A DNA stretch of 64,000 nt from NCBI RefSeq assembly GCF_002109495.1, contig NZ_LVJN01000015.1:310001-374000 (forward strand), given 5' to 3'. The DNA comes from Magnetofaba australis IT-1 (lineage in GTDB: Bacteria; Pseudomonadota; Magnetococcia; Magnetococcales; Magnetococcaceae). Positions 50,457 to 59,319 of this stretch are shown one piece after another. Position 1 is the first letter of the stretch, and each line of letters opens with the position of its first letter. Both the position numbers and the translations under genes were made by a program. The notes beneath the pieces are model-generated. The model had not been told where the DNA came from. It searched no databases and saw only the letters and a program-made list of their open reading frames with translations.

Positions 50457-51449
50457 TCAACCGTGTGTCAACGCCGCTAACGGATTCAATTTTAACGCCT
50501 CTTGCAGGTGGTCCGGGGCCATGTGGGCATAGCGCATGGTGGTGCGCAAATCCGTGTGTCCCAGTATCCGTTGCAGCACCAGAATATTGCCCCCGTTCAT
50601 CATGAAATGGCTGGCGAAGCTATGCCGTAGCACATGGCTGCGTTGACCCCGTGGCAGGGTGATTTGCGCCTTGTGCAGCGCCCGTTCAAATGCCGAGCGG
50701 CAATCCCGAAACAGCGGCCCGCGTGAGCGGCCAGCGGCGCGGATCATGGCGACCAGGTGGCAGCTAATCGGCACCGTGCGCACTGTGCCGGTTTTGGTGG
50801 CGACCAGATCCAAGCGATCATCCCGCACCTGTTCGGCGCGCAGGTGTTGCGCTTCTCCCCATCTGGCCCCAGTGGCCAAGCAGATCCGCGCCACCACCGG
50901 CAGGGAGTCGCTTTTGCTGGCGTCGGTCACGGCCAGGAGCCGGGTTATCTCTTCTATAGAGAGAAACGTCAGTTCACGCGGGGGGATCTTCAGGGGCCGC
51001 AGGTTCTCCAATGGGTTGGGCAGGGGCCAGCGTTGCAGGCGGATCAATTCGGAAAACACCGCCTTCAGATAGCCCACCTCAAGGTTCACCGTCTTGGGCG
51101 CATTGCCCGCGTCCAGGCGCTGTTGCCGGTACTGGGCGACGAGATCCGGCGTGAGGGATTGGGCGCGCGGGTTGCCCAGCGCAATCACCATCTGTTGCAG
51201 CATTTCCAGCTGGTTGCCACGCAGGTTCACCCCATGCAGTTGTTGCCACAGTTTGACCAGATCCCACAAAGTGCGGCTATCCCGTTTGGAGGGCTTCCAT
51301 TGAGGATCGTTCTGCGCCTTGTTGCGCAATTCGATTTCACAGGCCATCGCTTCGCGTTTGGTCTTGAACCATTTGCGGATGCGTTTACGGCCCCGGCCAC
51401 CGGGTTGGATATCCAGCTTCCAACTCTCCCCATCTTTCGTAATGGCCAC
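50457..51449 (-). CDS. Phage tyrosine integrase
   Basis: 330 residues. N-terminal Arm-type DNA-binding part (WKLDIQPGGRGRKRIRKWFKTKREA), core SAM-like domain, then the catalytic domain with the family residues: R in ATGARWGEAQ, HVLRHSFASHF (H-x-x-R), H in GHTDLRTT and the nucleophile Y in MRYAHMAPDHL. It catalyses site-specific recombination between phage and tRNA-Arg attachment sites. ATG 51449 is 1 base away from the replication gene stop, so both are in one transcript. Confidence 0.95.
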   Translation of the reverse strand: MAITKDGESWKLDIQPGGRGRKRIRKWFKTKREAMACEIELRNKAQNDPQWKPSKRDSRTLWDLVKLWQQLHGVNLRGNQLEMLQQMVIALGNPRAQSLTPDLVAQYRQQRLDAGNAPKTVNLEVGYLKAVFSELIRLQRWPLPNPLENLRPLKIPPRELTFLSIEEITRLLAVTDASKSDSLPVVARICLATGARWGEAQHLRAEQVRDDRLDLVATKTGTVRTVPISCHLVAMIRAAGRSRGPLFRDCRSAFERALHKAQITLPRGQRSHVLRHSFASHFMMNGGNILVLQRILGHTDLRTTMRYAHMAPDHLQEALKLNPLAALTHG

Positions 51450-51450
51450 C

Positions 51451-52701
51451 TTACGCGGCCACCTTCGATGTCATGCGCCGTTCATGCACCTTCTTGCGTA
51501 GCCATATGACAAAATCGTTGAATGTCATATCCTTACTCAGATACCAGCCTTCAATGTCTTCCCAGAGCGCAAAATTCCTAAGCGAGATGATGAGTTGCTC
51601 GAATGTCACGCCGCGACGCACGGCAACGGTGATCGCATTGCCCAGCATGAGCCCGATGTTCTTTTCTATGGCCGCGGCGTCCTGCTTTTTTACGCGCTTG
51701 ATATTCAACCCCTGTGCAGACTTGATAAATTCCACATCTTCCATCAGCAGTTGCCACATGGGGTCTATGAAGCGCACGGAATCCATCAGGCGGTTGCGTT
51801 CCAGCGCATAACGCCATAAATCCGTTAGAATATCCGTGGCTTGATAGTAGGTCCTAACCCGCGCGCCATCGGTTCCGTTGCCAATCTCGCGCATCACGCT
51901 GTGATGGAAGCGCGCCTCTATGCGCCAGACGGGTTTGTCGGCTTCATACATTTCGCCCCACAGTTGGCGGTAGAAATCCACCTTGTCGGATTTCACCATT
52001 TCCAGATCCTTGCGATAAACGGTGAATTGCAGGCCGCTGGCTTTGCCGAACATCACCGTTTCGCGCTTGCCATAAGTGGCGCAAACGTTGTCCAGGCCCT
52101 GATATTCCAGTTCCTGTATGCCGTTGAATGTGCGCTGCAATGAGCCCTGACGTTTGAGCCGCTTTTCAAAGTCTTCCGGCAAATCCCAACCTTGGATATC
52201 CACCGCAAGGTGGATCGCGCATTCACACGGCTCATGATTCAGCAGGAAGGTGTAGGCGAAGCTATCCAGGAACCCTTGGAGTTCGCCAACGAAGGTTTGC
52301 GCTATGCGGGTTGGCGCAACCTCAATCTTGAGATGCGTCCCCACTTCATCCGGCTTTTTGTAGAACGACTTCAACAAGATGATATAGCCCCACTGATTGT
52401 TCTGGAGCTTGTACAAATAGCCGGATTTCTTGCCCATCTTGGCAACATGCCACTCCCAACCGCCATGGCGGTAATAGCAATCGCCCGAGTCAATCACGGC
52501 CTGAATTTCCGCCAAGCGGCTTTCACGGATTTTGCCCCGGTACATCTGCCGCACCGTGTCCACCGATTCGGCCAGAATGCGCACGCCGGACAGATCGCGG
52601 ATGCCGTTGCCGTTCTCGAACCATGCCCCCTTGGGGTCAAAGGGGATGTCGCGGTAAATCCGCTGCGTCAGATCACATCGGTTCCACTTCGTGTAAGCCA
52701 T
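51451..52701 (-). CDS. Inovirus replication initiation protein
   Basis: 416 residues from ATG 52701 with GAGGGA 6-7 bases before. Sequence features: RCDLTQRIYRDIPFDPKGAWFENGNGIRDLSGVRIL, HLAVDIQGWDLPEDFEKRLK, FGKASGLQFTVYRKDLEMVKS, WRIEARFHHSVMREIG, which is the RstA-like/rolling-circle initiator pattern of integrative filamentous phages. It would nick the double-stranded form at the plus origin. A conserved tyrosine (FTVYRKD) is the candidate nucleophile. The family call is by pattern and position. Confidence 0.75.
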   Translation of the reverse strand: MAYTKWNRCDLTQRIYRDIPFDPKGAWFENGNGIRDLSGVRILAESVDTVRQMYRGKIRESRLAEIQAVIDSGDCYYRHGGWEWHVAKMGKKSGYLYKLQNNQWGYIILLKSFYKKPDEVGTHLKIEVAPTRIAQTFVGELQGFLDSFAYTFLLNHEPCECAIHLAVDIQGWDLPEDFEKRLKRQGSLQRTFNGIQELEYQGLDNVCATYGKRETVMFGKASGLQFTVYRKDLEMVKSDKVDFYRQLWGEMYEADKPVWRIEARFHHSVMREIGNGTDGARVRTYYQATDILTDLWRYALERNRLMDSVRFIDPMWQLLMEDVEFIKSAQGLNIKRVKKQDAAAIEKNIGLMLGNAITVAVRRGVTFEQLIISLRNFALWEDIEGWYLSKDMTFNDFVIWLRKKVHERRMTSKVAA

Positions 52702-52779
52702 GGTGTGTCCCTCACTGTCCGCCAATGTCCGTCTGTGACGTGGGTTTGTTTGTGTTTGTCTGACGTGTTACAGGAACGT

Positions 52780-53779
52780 CTAGCGCGCTTCGGCTGCGCG
52801 CATCGCCCCCGCGCGTTCCGCGCTGGGGGATGCCGCGCCGCCTTCGCTTCTCATCGCCTGATTCGCTTGTCTGCCAACTCCCATCAGCAGTTGCAGTGGA
52901 TCACGCTTGATTACGCCTTGCTTCGGGTCCTGCGTGGACTCGGTTGGCTCTTCCTGTTTTTTGGGTTCTGGAAATTCCGGTTCACAGGAGATGACCTTGC
53001 GCCAGCCATCTTTGCCCAGCAGTTCACGCACGCATGGCGCATAGACGATTTGCGTCACCTTGTACCGATCCAGGAATTGCGCGCGTAGTTGCAGGCGGCC
53101 GCCATGCTTATCAATGAGAATCACAGCGCCAGCAGGATCAACGTTCGTCATCGCGCCGGATTCATCGACTCGATATTCTCGCCAGGAGGAGGCGCGCCAT
53201 TCGGGACGCCAGAATATCTCTACGGCATCGACAAAAAATGGTGGGGTCTGCGTGTACTGGCTGGCGAGCGGGCGCACTACTGCATCAGCGCGAACATCCC
53301 GCGAAAGAGGATCACCGACAGCGCCATTTTGATGAAGACGCCCAGCGCCACCACGAACACCAACCGCAGCGCCTTGCGCATCAACCAGGAGATCCCGCGC
53401 ATGGCCATCATCAGCAGTCGATACGCCCACGTCTGTTTCGCCTTGCCGCTTATTGTAAATATAAGCTGGATAAGCGACTGAAAACGCAAACACAGCAAGA
53501 AGAACGAGGATTGAAGTTTGTTTGAAAGCGTTCGATCCAGCGACATTTGCCGTATGCTCCCCTGTCAAAGTCGATTCATAGAGATCGAATGCCCAATTCG
53601 GAACACGCTTGGTGAACTTCACATCAAAGTCGGATTGGCGGGGGCTGGCGACCTTCGGACTATGCAAACCCTCTATGTACTTATTCTTAAACGGCCAGTG
53701 ATTGCCCAAGCGGGAGAGGTTGATATGCTGATAGCAGGTTTCCGTCACATCCCGGATAACCGGATGCAACTGCTTCATG
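52780..53779 (-). pseudogene. Zot (pI) assembly protein, C-terminal part cut off by IS
   Basis: The frame enters from the IS junction at 53779 (KQLHPVIRDVTETCYQHINLSRLGNHWPF, then RVPNWAFDLYESTLTGEHT). It continues to a membrane helix (ILVLLAVFAFSVAYPAYIY) and a periplasmic tail (FVDAVEIFWRPEW ... YKVTQIVYAPCVRELL). It ends with a charged tail. Removing the IS and one target copy restores an in-frame AQNM-KQLHP join with the N-terminal half at 56 kb. Between about 53270 and 53440 the Zot frame has odd codon use while another frame looks coding (see findings). Confidence 0.85.
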
Positions 53780-53847
53780 TGTTTCGGTTCAGTTGGAAAA
53801 TGACAAACAAGCCGTTTATAATGTGTAGATAATAAGCGGAGGTTTGT

Positions 53848-54150
53848 ATGGAACGGAAGAAGCGGAGATTTACGGCTGAGCAGAAGGTAGGCTATGTGCG
53901 CCGTCACCTGGTCGAGAAGGTGGTTCTCTCGGATCTGTGTGACGAGGCGGGCATTCAGCCCAGCCAGTACTATCGCTGGCAAAAGGCTTTGTTTGAGAAT
54001 GGCGAAGCGGCTTTGGCTGACAAACGCGGCCAAAAGGCTCGTGATCGACAGATTGCCGAACTAGAAGCGAAGTTGGCAACCAAAAATGAGGTTATGTCCG
54101 AGCTTCTTGAGGCGCATGTTGCGCTAAAAAAAAGTCTTGGGGTGAGCTGA
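53848..54150 (+). CDS. IS3-family transposase OrfA (copy A)
   Basis: 100 residues (MERKKRRFTAEQKVGYVRRHL). Helix-turn-helix (LSDLCDEAGIQPSQYYRWQKALFENG), then a coiled coil with AELEAKLATKNEVMSELLEAH. Eight A at 54126-54133 form an A-AAA-AAA slip site in its frame. A -1 shift there gives SWGELNGCWVEPDIRD and joins OrfB, making the OrfAB transposase. OrfA alone usually represses or aids transposition. Confidence 0.93.
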   Translation: MERKKRRFTAEQKVGYVRRHLVEKVVLSDLCDEAGIQPSQYYRWQKALFENGEAALADKRGQKARDRQIAELEAKLATKNEVMSELLEAHVALKKSLGVS

Positions 54151-54161
54151 ACGGCTGCTGG

Positions 54162-55145
54162 GTGGAGCCGGACATACGGGATTCGGTGGTGGATTTCGTG
54201 GCGTCTTGGTCAGACAAGAGCGAAATCGACACGAGCCGGATTATCAACTGGATAGGCGTGCAAAGGGGCAAGTTCTATTCATGGCGCAAGCGCTATGGAA
54301 TGGTTAACGACCACAATGGCCGTATTCCCCGAGATTTTTGGCTGGACGATTGGGAGAGGGAAGCGATTGTCGCCTTTTTCCATGAACATCCGTCAGAGGG
54401 CTATCGGCGTCTGACCTACATGATGCAGGATGCAGACGTGGTGGCGGTCAGCCCCTCTTCAGTGCTGCGTGTGCTCAGAACTGCCGGGCTGATGCGTCGT
54501 TGGAGCCCACCGCCCTCGCAGAAGGGCACAGGGTTCAAACAGCCTTCGGAGCCGCATAAACACTGGCATGTGGACATCTCCTATCTGAATATCCAGGGGA
54601 CGTTCTACTATCTGTGCAGTGTCCTGGATGGATGTAGCAGGTTTATCCTCCACTGGGAGATTCGTGAGTCGATGAAGGAAGATGAGGTTGAAGTGGTCCT
54701 GCTCCGAGCTCAGGAGGCCTATCCGGAAGCTAAGCCGCGGCTGATCTCAGACAATGGGCCGCAGTTCGTTGCCAACGATTTTAAGGCGTTCATCCGGGAA
54801 TCCGGCATGACGCATGTGAGGACTTCGCCTTACTATCCGCAGAGCAACGGAAAACTGGAGCGTTTTCACGGTAGTTTGAAGCGTGAGTGCATTCGGCCTC
54901 AGACGCCATTATCGCTGGAAGATGCCCAACGGGTTGTGGGAAAGTACGTCGAGCATTACAACACCCGGCGGCTCCATAGCGCCATCGACTACGTCACCCC
55001 ACAGGATCGCCTGGAAGGGCGGCATGTGCAGATCCTGGCCGAACGAGATCAAAAGCTTGAGGCGGCCAGAGAACGGCGTCGGACGACGTACCAAAAGCAG
55101 TCTTTTCAGCCATCCCAAAAAATGGCTGAAAAGGCGAACGGCTAA
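54162..55145 (+). CDS. IS3-family transposase OrfB, DDE domain (copy A)
   Basis: 327 residues counted from GTG 54162, but mainly made as OrfAB through the frameshift. Catalytic triad: D in HWHVDISYL, D in ISDNGPQF and E in SNGKLERFHGSLK, the integrase-core spacing. The HTH-like front has YRRLTYMM. Differs by a few bases from copy B. No internal stop, so probably active. Confidence 0.93.
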   Translation: MEPDIRDSVVDFVASWSDKSEIDTSRIINWIGVQRGKFYSWRKRYGMVNDHNGRIPRDFWLDDWEREAIVAFFHEHPSEGYRRLTYMMQDADVVAVSPSSVLRVLRTAGLMRRWSPPPSQKGTGFKQPSEPHKHWHVDISYLNIQGTFYYLCSVLDGCSRFILHWEIRESMKEDEVEVVLLRAQEAYPEAKPRLISDNGPQFVANDFKAFIRESGMTHVRTSPYYPQSNGKLERFHGSLKRECIRPQTPLSLEDAQRVVGKYVEHYNTRRLHSAIDYVTPQDRLEGRHVQILAERDQKLEAARERRRTTYQKQSFQPSQKMAEKANG

Positions 55146-55193
55146 CTGATATTTTGGCTTAGGCGGTTGTCATGTTTCCGCTGAACCAGCACA

Positions 55194-55743
55194 TATCCTC
55201 CACTGGGAGATTCGTGAGTCGATGAAGGAAGATGAGGTTGAAGTGGTCCTGCTCCGAGCTCAGGAGGCCTATCCGGAAGCTAAGCCGCGGCTGATCTCAG
55301 ACAATGGGCCGCAGTTCGTTGCCAACGATTTTAAGGCGTTCATCCGGGAATCCGGCATGACGCATGTGAGGACTTCGCCTTACTATCCGCAGAGCAACGG
55401 AAAACTGGAGCGTTTTCACGGTAGTTTGAAGCGTGAGTGCATTCGGCCTCAGACGCCATTATCGCTGGAAGATGCCCAACGGGTTGTGGGAAAGTACGTC
55501 GAGCATTACAACACCCGGCGGCTCCATAGCGCCATCGACTACGTCACCCCACAGGATCGCCTGGAAGGGCGGCATGTGCAGATCCTGGCCGAACGAGATG
55601 AAAAGCTTGAGGCGGCCAGAGAACGGCGTCGGACGACGCACCAAAAGCAGTCTTTTCAGCCATCCCAAAAAATGGCTGAAAAGGCGAACAGCTAACTGAT
55701 ATTTTGGTTTAGACGGTTGTCATGTTTCCGCTGAACCAGCACA
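55194..55743 (+). repeat. Tandem 550-bp duplicate of the IS 3' part
   Basis: Matches 54644-55193 over its whole 550 bp, including the right inverted repeat, with a handful of substitutions. It starts abruptly inside orfB and joins directly to the last base of the complete copy. The substitutions in ACGCACC, GCGAACAGC and GGTTTAGACGG are shared with copy B at 58 kb. Confidence 0.93.
55222..55695 (+). pseudogene. Truncated OrfB copy
   Basis: 157 residues starting MKEDEVEVVLLRAQEAYPEAK; keeps the second D and the E of the DDE triad but lacks the first D and the DNA-binding part. Not functional alone; part of the 550-bp duplication. Confidence 0.9.
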
Positions 55744-56187
55744 CATGTTCTGCGCCGCTATGATGAAATCCCAGTTATAATGACGATGTTTAGCGAAGGC
55801 GGAACGCAACGTTGGCTCTCTGCCGTCTCTCTCTGCCGCTTCCCGTCCGCCTGGATAATCCAGTTCTGAAAATTCCTTCTGGTCTGGATCCCAGAGGTTG
55901 TAAACCTCATCAAAAAAGAACATCGCCCCCTTCGGAGCCCAGTGATAGAAGCGCCGGAGCTTCTCGTAGTCTTCCGGGTTCTCATCGTTGAAGACTTCAA
56001 TATGGAAGGATTCAGGCGCTTCAATCTTATGCACTTTGCGGAAGACATCACGCACACGAAGCGGAGAGATTCCCCGTATGTTTGTGATCACCAAACGCCC
56101 GGCTTTGACCGCTTTGGGCAGATCATCCGCAATGGCGCCACTGGTCTTGAACGATCCCGGCGCCCCATGGTGATATTTGATCGCCAT
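55744..56187 (-). pseudogene. Zot (pI) assembly protein, N-terminal ATPase half cut off by IS
   Basis: Starts at ATG 56187, which overlaps the pVI-like stop by one base (TAATG). It has a P-loop variant near the start (HHGAPGSFKTSGAI), VITNIRG, a Walker B-type strand AMFFFDEVYNLW and HRHYNWDFIIAAQNM. The IS follows after CATG, adding a short tail and a stop. Zot/pI is the inner-membrane ATPase needed for extrusion of filamentous phage, so this break should block release. Confidence 0.88.
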
Positions 56188-56498
56188 TAGCCGATGCCCG
56201 GCATGATCAAGCGAATCACGAACCGCGTTATCCAAGCCGTCATGATAATGGCCATCGCGTCCGGGATATTTAGAACGTTGATCATGCCCAGCCATTCCGT
56301 TGGGATGGCGGCCCAGAGAGATTCTATCTTGTCCGAGATAGTGACATTCGGATCGCCCGTAATATCGGGACCCATCGCCGCTTCCAGCAATGACATCGCG
56401 CCAGAGAGGATGAAGCCGAGAACTTCATAGTAGGCAAGTTTCAGATATTCAATCAGCGTGTCGAATATCTGCGCTATGTGGTCCCAGATTGCGCCCAT
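56187..56498 (-). CDS. Inovirus minor coat protein pVI-like (DUF2523)
   Basis: 103 residues. Hydrophobic segments: LIEYLKLAYYEVLGFILSGAMSLLEAAM near the N-terminus and NIPDAMAIIMTAWITRFVIRLIMPGIG at the C-terminus, a pattern typical of DUF2523 proteins coded just before zot in many inoviruses. It would cap the virion end with pIII. Starts 3 bases after the pIII-like stop and overlaps zot by one base. Confidence 0.82.
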   Translation of the reverse strand: MGAIWDHIAQIFDTLIEYLKLAYYEVLGFILSGAMSLLEAAMGPDITGDPNVTISDKIESLWAAIPTEWLGMINVLNIPDAMAIIMTAWITRFVIRLIMPGIG

Positions 56499-56501
56499 GG
56501 G

Positions 56502-57629
56502 TCACCTGATCACGATGAAGGCGGCTTGGATGAATGCGCCAAGCAATACCAGCGTGCCGAGGAGTTCAAACCATTGCCTGTAGGGCTCAAAGCAGATGCT
56601 TACGCTCTGATCACCCGGAACCGGAATCGTGAAGCATGGCAGGGTTGTATTGCTGGTGTTGGTCGTCGGCAGGAGCAACGCTGTTGCGTTGTGTTTGAAG
56701 TCAGTCACGACCGTGTCGTAATTGGTCTTCGCAGTGGAGGTTCGAGAACCCAGGCCGCTAATGATGCCGTCACGCGCCGCGTTGGGATCAACACTGGTCC
56801 CGGACGTAGATCCATCTGTGCTTCCGCCTGACGTGCCCGACGCACTCCCCAACTTACTGGCGTCGAATTCCGCCTTCGTCACGGTCTGGCATTGCGTCCC
56901 ATCCCAGAATTGCGTGCTGTAATCGCACCCCTTGTCTTCTGTCCCATTGGCTACGCAACTGTATTTCGCGCCATCTATCACTTTCGTGGTTCCGCTGGGA
57001 CACGTCGCCATCTCTGCGTCACCGCCCTCTATGCAGGCAGATCCATTGGTATTCAGCACAAAGCCCGCTGGACATGTCAGCGCGCCCGTATCCGGGTCCG
57101 TTGTAGGCTCCTGAGTGACGCCGGCATTCTTCACGCACGACGCATACAGGTAGTCATAGACCATGCCGGACTCACCACATGACGCACATTCGCCCGTGGA
57201 GGCATCCCACCATGATCCGGCTGATTCACAAGTCACGCATTGTCCGGTATTCGAAGAGTAATAACTACCTGTTGCACAGACCGACTCTATATTCTGATCT
57301 TCAGGTATGCAGCTATATGAGCATGTCTTTTCGCCACCAGCTGGACCAATACAACCATAATTCTTGATATATCCAGGCGTAGCGCAGTCGTACGCATCTG
57401 CATCTTGCTCAGTGGGATTCTCAGGTTCGGTTGATTTCGGGTCATAGCATTGCCCGTTTTCATCAGCCAATTGGCCCGCTGGGCAATAGCGAGAAACACA
57501 CGAATCCGCGACAGGATCATACTGCTTGCCTGTGGGGCAATAACACATAGCTGAATTCAAAGAGCTTCCTGAAGCTGTAGAACCGACATTGCAATAAACA
57601 ACAGCATATATAGGAGAGCCTTCGAACAC
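56502..57629 (-). CDS. Inovirus receptor-binding (pIII-like) protein
   Basis: 375 residues from GTG 57629, probably the C-terminal part of a larger protein (see the next gene). About 25 cysteines occur in a repeated YC(P/x)xG...C pattern (AMCYCPTGKQYDPVADSC, RYCPAGQLADENGQCYD, TCPAGFVLNTNGSAC). Then comes a glycine/serine linker (SASGTSGGSTDGSTSGTS) and a C-terminal helix (LLGTLVLLGAFIQAAFIVIR) that anchors it during assembly. It should bind the host pilus or other receptor. The Cys-rich repeats resemble extracellular disulfide modules. Confidence 0.8.
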   Translation of the reverse strand: MFEGSPIYAVVYCNVGSTASGSSLNSAMCYCPTGKQYDPVADSCVSRYCPAGQLADENGQCYDPKSTEPENPTEQDADAYDCATPGYIKNYGCIGPAGGEKTCSYSCIPEDQNIESVCATGSYYSSNTGQCVTCESAGSWWDASTGECASCGESGMVYDYLYASCVKNAGVTQEPTTDPDTGALTCPAGFVLNTNGSACIEGGDAEMATCPSGTTKVIDGAKYSCVANGTEDKGCDYSTQFWDGTQCQTVTKAEFDASKLGSASGTSGGSTDGSTSGTSVDPNAARDGIISGLGSRTSTAKTNYDTVVTDFKHNATALLLPTTNTSNTTLPCFTIPVPGDQSVSICFEPYRQWFELLGTLVLLGAFIQAAFIVIR

Positions 57630-57949
57630 TCTTCTTGGCCCATTGGACCAAATTTAATCATCATCTGACCTGTATACATCCGATGATAAGTGATGCTGTT
57701 GCCTAGGAACCATGCTCCAACATTAGATGTAGGATAATCACAGACAGTAGGGGTTGTTGTTAAACCGCTTGCAAGCATGTATGAAAGAATCGCCTGTTCA
57801 ATCGTATAACCTTGCCTATTTCCAGTTTCATAATACCGTGCCTTGGGTTCATATTTTTGATATGCCTCCAAAGCGAAACAATCAGACATAAATGACAAAG
57901 CCCCCGCAAATGCGAGAACAATTGCGAGGGCTTTGCTTTTAACCGACAT
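57557..57949 (-). CDS. Exported N-terminal part of a frame-broken pIII-like protein
   Basis: 130 residues from ATG 57949. Signal peptide LAIVLAFAGALSFMSDCFA. Mature part YQKYEPKARYYETGNRQGYTIEQAILSYML and VCDYPTSNVGAWFLGNSITYHRMYTG. It overlaps the pIII-like frame. Around 57630-57650 the reading KFGPMGQEE can pass by a -1 shift into NGPRRVFEGSPIYAVVYCNVGS, which continues the Cys-rich protein sensibly. So either one gene with a 1-base loss, or a programmed shift, or two overlapping genes. Confidence 0.6.
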   Translation of the reverse strand: MSVKSKALAIVLAFAGALSFMSDCFALEAYQKYEPKARYYETGNRQGYTIEQAILSYMLASGLTTTPTVCDYPTSNVGAWFLGNSITYHRMYTGQMMIKFGPMGQEECSKALLYMLLFIAMSVLQLQEAL

Positions 57950-58021
57950 TGACACCGATCCCGAATCCCATGATGTGCTGGTTCAGCGGAAACATGACAA
58001 CCGTCTAAACCAAAATATCAG

Positions 58022-59005
58022 TTAGCTGTTCGCCTTTTCAGCCATTTTTTGGGATGGCTGAAAAGACTGCTTTTGGTGCGTCGTCCGACGCCGTTCTCTG
58101 GCCGCCTCAAGCTTTTGATCTCGTTCGGCCAGGATCTGCACATGCCGCCCTTCCAGGCGATCCTGTGGGGTGACGTAGTCGATGGCGCTATGGAGCCGCC
58201 GGGTGTTGTAATGCTCGACGTACTTTCCCACAACCCGCTGGGCATCTTCCAGCGATAATGGCGTCTGAGGCCGAATGCACTCACGCTTCAAACTACCGTG
58301 AAAACGCTCCAGCTTTCCGTTGCTCTGCGGATAGTAAGGCGAAGTCCTCACATGCGTCATGCCGGATTCCCGGATGAACGCCTTAAAATCGTTGGCAACG
58401 AACTGCGGCCCATTGTCTGAGATCAGCCGCGGCTTAGCTTCCGGATAGGCCTCCTGAGCTCGGAGCAGGACCACTTCAACCTCATCTTCCTTCATCGACT
58501 CACGAATCTCCCAGTGGAGGATAAACCTGCTACATCCATCCAGGACACTGCACAGATAGTAGAACGTCCCCTGGATATTCAGATAGGAGATGTCCACATG
58601 CCAGTGTTTATGCGGCTCCGAAGGCTGTTTGAACCCTGTGCCCTTCTGCGAGGGCGGTGGGCTCCAACGACGCATCAGCCCGGCAGTTCTGAGCACACGC
58701 AGCACTGAAGAGGGGCTGACCGCCACCACGCCTGCATCCAGCATCATGTAGGTCAGGCGCCGATAGCCCTCTGACGGATGTTCATGGAAAAAGGCGACAA
58801 TCGCTTCCCTTTCCCAATCGTCCAGCCAAAAATCTCGGGGAATACGGCCATTGTGGTCGTTAACCATTCCATAGCGCTTGCGCCATGAATAGAACTTGCC
58901 CCTTTGCACGCCTATCCAGTTGATAATTCGGCTCGTGTCGATTTCGCTCTTGTCTGACCAAAACGCCACGAAATCCACCACCGAATCCCGTATGTCCGGC
59001 TCCAC
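58022..59005 (-). CDS. IS3-family transposase OrfB (copy B)
   Basis: 327 residues, with the same DDE residues as copy A (HWHVDISYL, ISDNGPQF, SNGKLERFHG). A few residues differ (AFWSDKSE, MMLDAGVV, TTHQKQ, KANS). Intact. Confidence 0.93.
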   Translation of the reverse strand: MEPDIRDSVVDFVAFWSDKSEIDTSRIINWIGVQRGKFYSWRKRYGMVNDHNGRIPRDFWLDDWEREAIVAFFHEHPSEGYRRLTYMMLDAGVVAVSPSSVLRVLRTAGLMRRWSPPPSQKGTGFKQPSEPHKHWHVDISYLNIQGTFYYLCSVLDGCSRFILHWEIRESMKEDEVEVVLLRAQEAYPEAKPRLISDNGPQFVANDFKAFIRESGMTHVRTSPYYPQSNGKLERFHGSLKRECIRPQTPLSLEDAQRVVGKYVEHYNTRRLHSAIDYVTPQDRLEGRHVQILAERDQKLEAARERRRTTHQKQSFQPSQKMAEKANS

Positions 59006-59016
59006 CCAGCAGCCGT

Positions 59017-59319
59017 TCAGCTCACCCCAAGACTTTTTTTTAGCGCAACATGCGCCTCAAGAAGCTCGGACATAACTTCATTTTTGGTTGCCAACTTCGC
59101 TTCTAGTTCGGCAATCTGTCGGTCACAAGCCTTTTGGCCGCGTTTGTCAGACAAGGCCGCTTCGCCGTTCTCAAACAAAGCCTTTTGCCAGCGATAGTAC
59201 TGGCTGGGCTGAATGCCCGCCTCGTCACACAGATCCGAGAGAACCACCTTCTCGACCAGGTGACGGCGCACATAGCCTACCTTCTGCTCAGCCGTAAATC
59301 TCCGCTTCTTCCGTTCCAT
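59017..59319 (-). CDS. IS3-family transposase OrfA (copy B)
   Basis: 100 residues; differs from copy A by ALSDKRGQKACDRQ. The slip site is the T-run at 59041-59034 on the plus strand (A8 in the gene), giving the -1 OrfAB fusion. Intact. Confidence 0.93.
   Translation of the reverse strand: MERKKRRFTAEQKVGYVRRHLVEKVVLSDLCDEAGIQPSQYYRWQKALFENGEAALSDKRGQKACDRQIAELEAKLATKNEVMSELLEAHVALKKSLGVS

Larger units (their letters stand above)
53780..55193 (+). mobile_element. IS3-family insertion sequence, complete copy A (1414 bp)
   Basis: Starts TGTTTCGGTTCAG and ends CTGAACCAGCACA; the ends are imperfect inverted repeats beginning TG and ending CA. It carries orfA and orfB. It is inserted in zot, flanked (together with the partial copy behind it) by CATG at 53776-53779 and 55744-55747. 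Identical in length to the copy at 57974-59387. Confidence 0.93.

Noticed and set aside
52780..54033. Single minus-strand ORF reading from the IS into zot
   Set aside because: Its first ~85 codons are the antisense of the IS; only the part left of 53780 is Zot.
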